Assembly: GCA_040392805.1 (NCBI GenBank) | Contig: JBEBVI010000282.1 | Coordinates: 1 to 5,870 of the forward strand | DNA length: 5,870 bases | Reading direction: 5' to 3' | Source of the DNA: Taibaiella helvus_B | GTDB lineage: Bacteria > Bacteroidota > Bacteroidia > Chitinophagales > Chitinophagaceae | Part shown: positions 5,739-5,870 of the stretch, in pieces | How positions within the stretch are numbered: position 1 is the first letter of the stretch | Layout of the letters: each line of letters begins with the position of its first letter | Position numbers and translations under genes: made by a program | The notes under the pieces: generated by a model | What the model was told of the DNA's origin: nothing | What the model saw: the letters and a program-made list of their open reading frames with translations, nothing else | Database searches by the model: none

Positions 5739-5870
5739 TTAAAATATATACTCCTCACCGGGTAATTTTGTGCATAGATTTCTATCTAAGCTTCGTTCAG
5801 CTTTGACAACTTTTAAAAAGTTGTCAAAGCTTTTAGGAAAATTATTTCGTCCAGCATACAGAGCCTTAAC
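5739..5870 (-). CDS. Possible 3' end of a gene running in from the right edge
   Basis: Entering from position 5870 on the minus strand, one frame stays open for 43 codons and ends at a TAA at 5739-5741. The predicted tail includes 'YAGRNNFPKSFDNFLKVVKA' and 'ERSLDRNLCTKLPGEEYIF'. It is hydrophilic and protein-like, but I do not recognise it. An open run of this length arises by chance often enough that this is tentative. If real, it lies 146 bases upstream of hutU on the same strand and could be co-transcribed with it. The 33-base palindrome at 5799-5831 falls inside this frame, which is unusual for coding DNA and counts somewhat against it. Confidence 0.25.
   Translation of the reverse strand, partial: VKALYAGRNNFPKSFDNFLKVVKAERSLDRNLCTKLPGEEYIF
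5799..5831. repeat. Perfect 16-base-arm palindrome
   Basis: AGCTTTGACAACTTTT (5799-5814) and AAAAGTTGTCAAAGCT (5816-5831) are exact inverted repeats separated by one A. The plus-strand side continues TTTAGG, giving four T residues after the last C, so a weak plus-strand terminator is possible; the minus-strand side has no T run. No plus-strand gene ends nearby. It may equally be a terminator of a gene beyond the window, a protein-binding site or a small repeat. A shorter inverted repeat, TAGAT/ATCTA, lies at 5775-5788. Confidence 0.6.

Noticed and set aside
5763..5770. TAATTTTG as a plus-strand -7 promoter element pointing out of the window
   Set aside because: It matches TAnnTTTG, but no -33 TTG lies at 19-21 bases upstream, and it falls inside a possible minus-strand frame.

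Overview
The window reads as chromosomal DNA from a member of the phylum Bacteroidota, probably a Chitinophaga-like soil or environmental bacterium. The phylum call rests on three things seen in the sequence: a type IX secretion (T9SS) C-terminal sorting domain, a Bacteroidota-type promoter (TTTG-N19-TATATTTG), and A-rich start regions without Shine-Dalgarno sequences. The genus-level guess is an impression, not a demonstration.

Layout, left to right. Positions 1-200 hold a compact intergenic repeat with nested inverted repeats, then a hairpin terminator. Positions 286-1065 (minus strand) are the C-terminal end of a T9SS-exported, adhesin-like repeat protein that has lost its front, including its signal peptide. 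Positions 1066-1657 carry no intact gene. Within them, 1340-1619 on the minus strand contains three successive protein-like stretches in three different frames, best explained as a frameshifted gene relic. Positions 1658-2983 (plus) encode an exported serine hydrolase of the beta-lactamase/penicillin-binding family. It converges on a small exported helical protein (minus, 3069 to about 3494), with a perfect hairpin terminator between them. Positions 3934-5592 (minus) encode urocanate hydratase (HutU), the second enzyme of histidine degradation. The last ~280 bases hold a palindrome over the putative hutU promoter, a possible partial gene running off the right edge, and a perfect 33-base palindrome.

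The intact genes do not form an obvious single pathway. HutU is cytosolic and catabolic, the serine hydrolase and the small protein are exported, and the T9SS fragment is a surface-protein remnant. No other hut gene lies in the window, so hutU appears to be transcribed alone or as the last gene of a unit that starts beyond the right edge.

I found no defence system, CRISPR array, transposase, integrase, tRNA or rRNA, and no convincing new multi-gene system. The best leads are the operator-like palindrome on the hutU promoter, the gene relic at 1340-1619, the structured repeat at 8-143 with its 12-base motif recurring at the truncation point of the T9SS gene, and the palindrome at 5799-5831.
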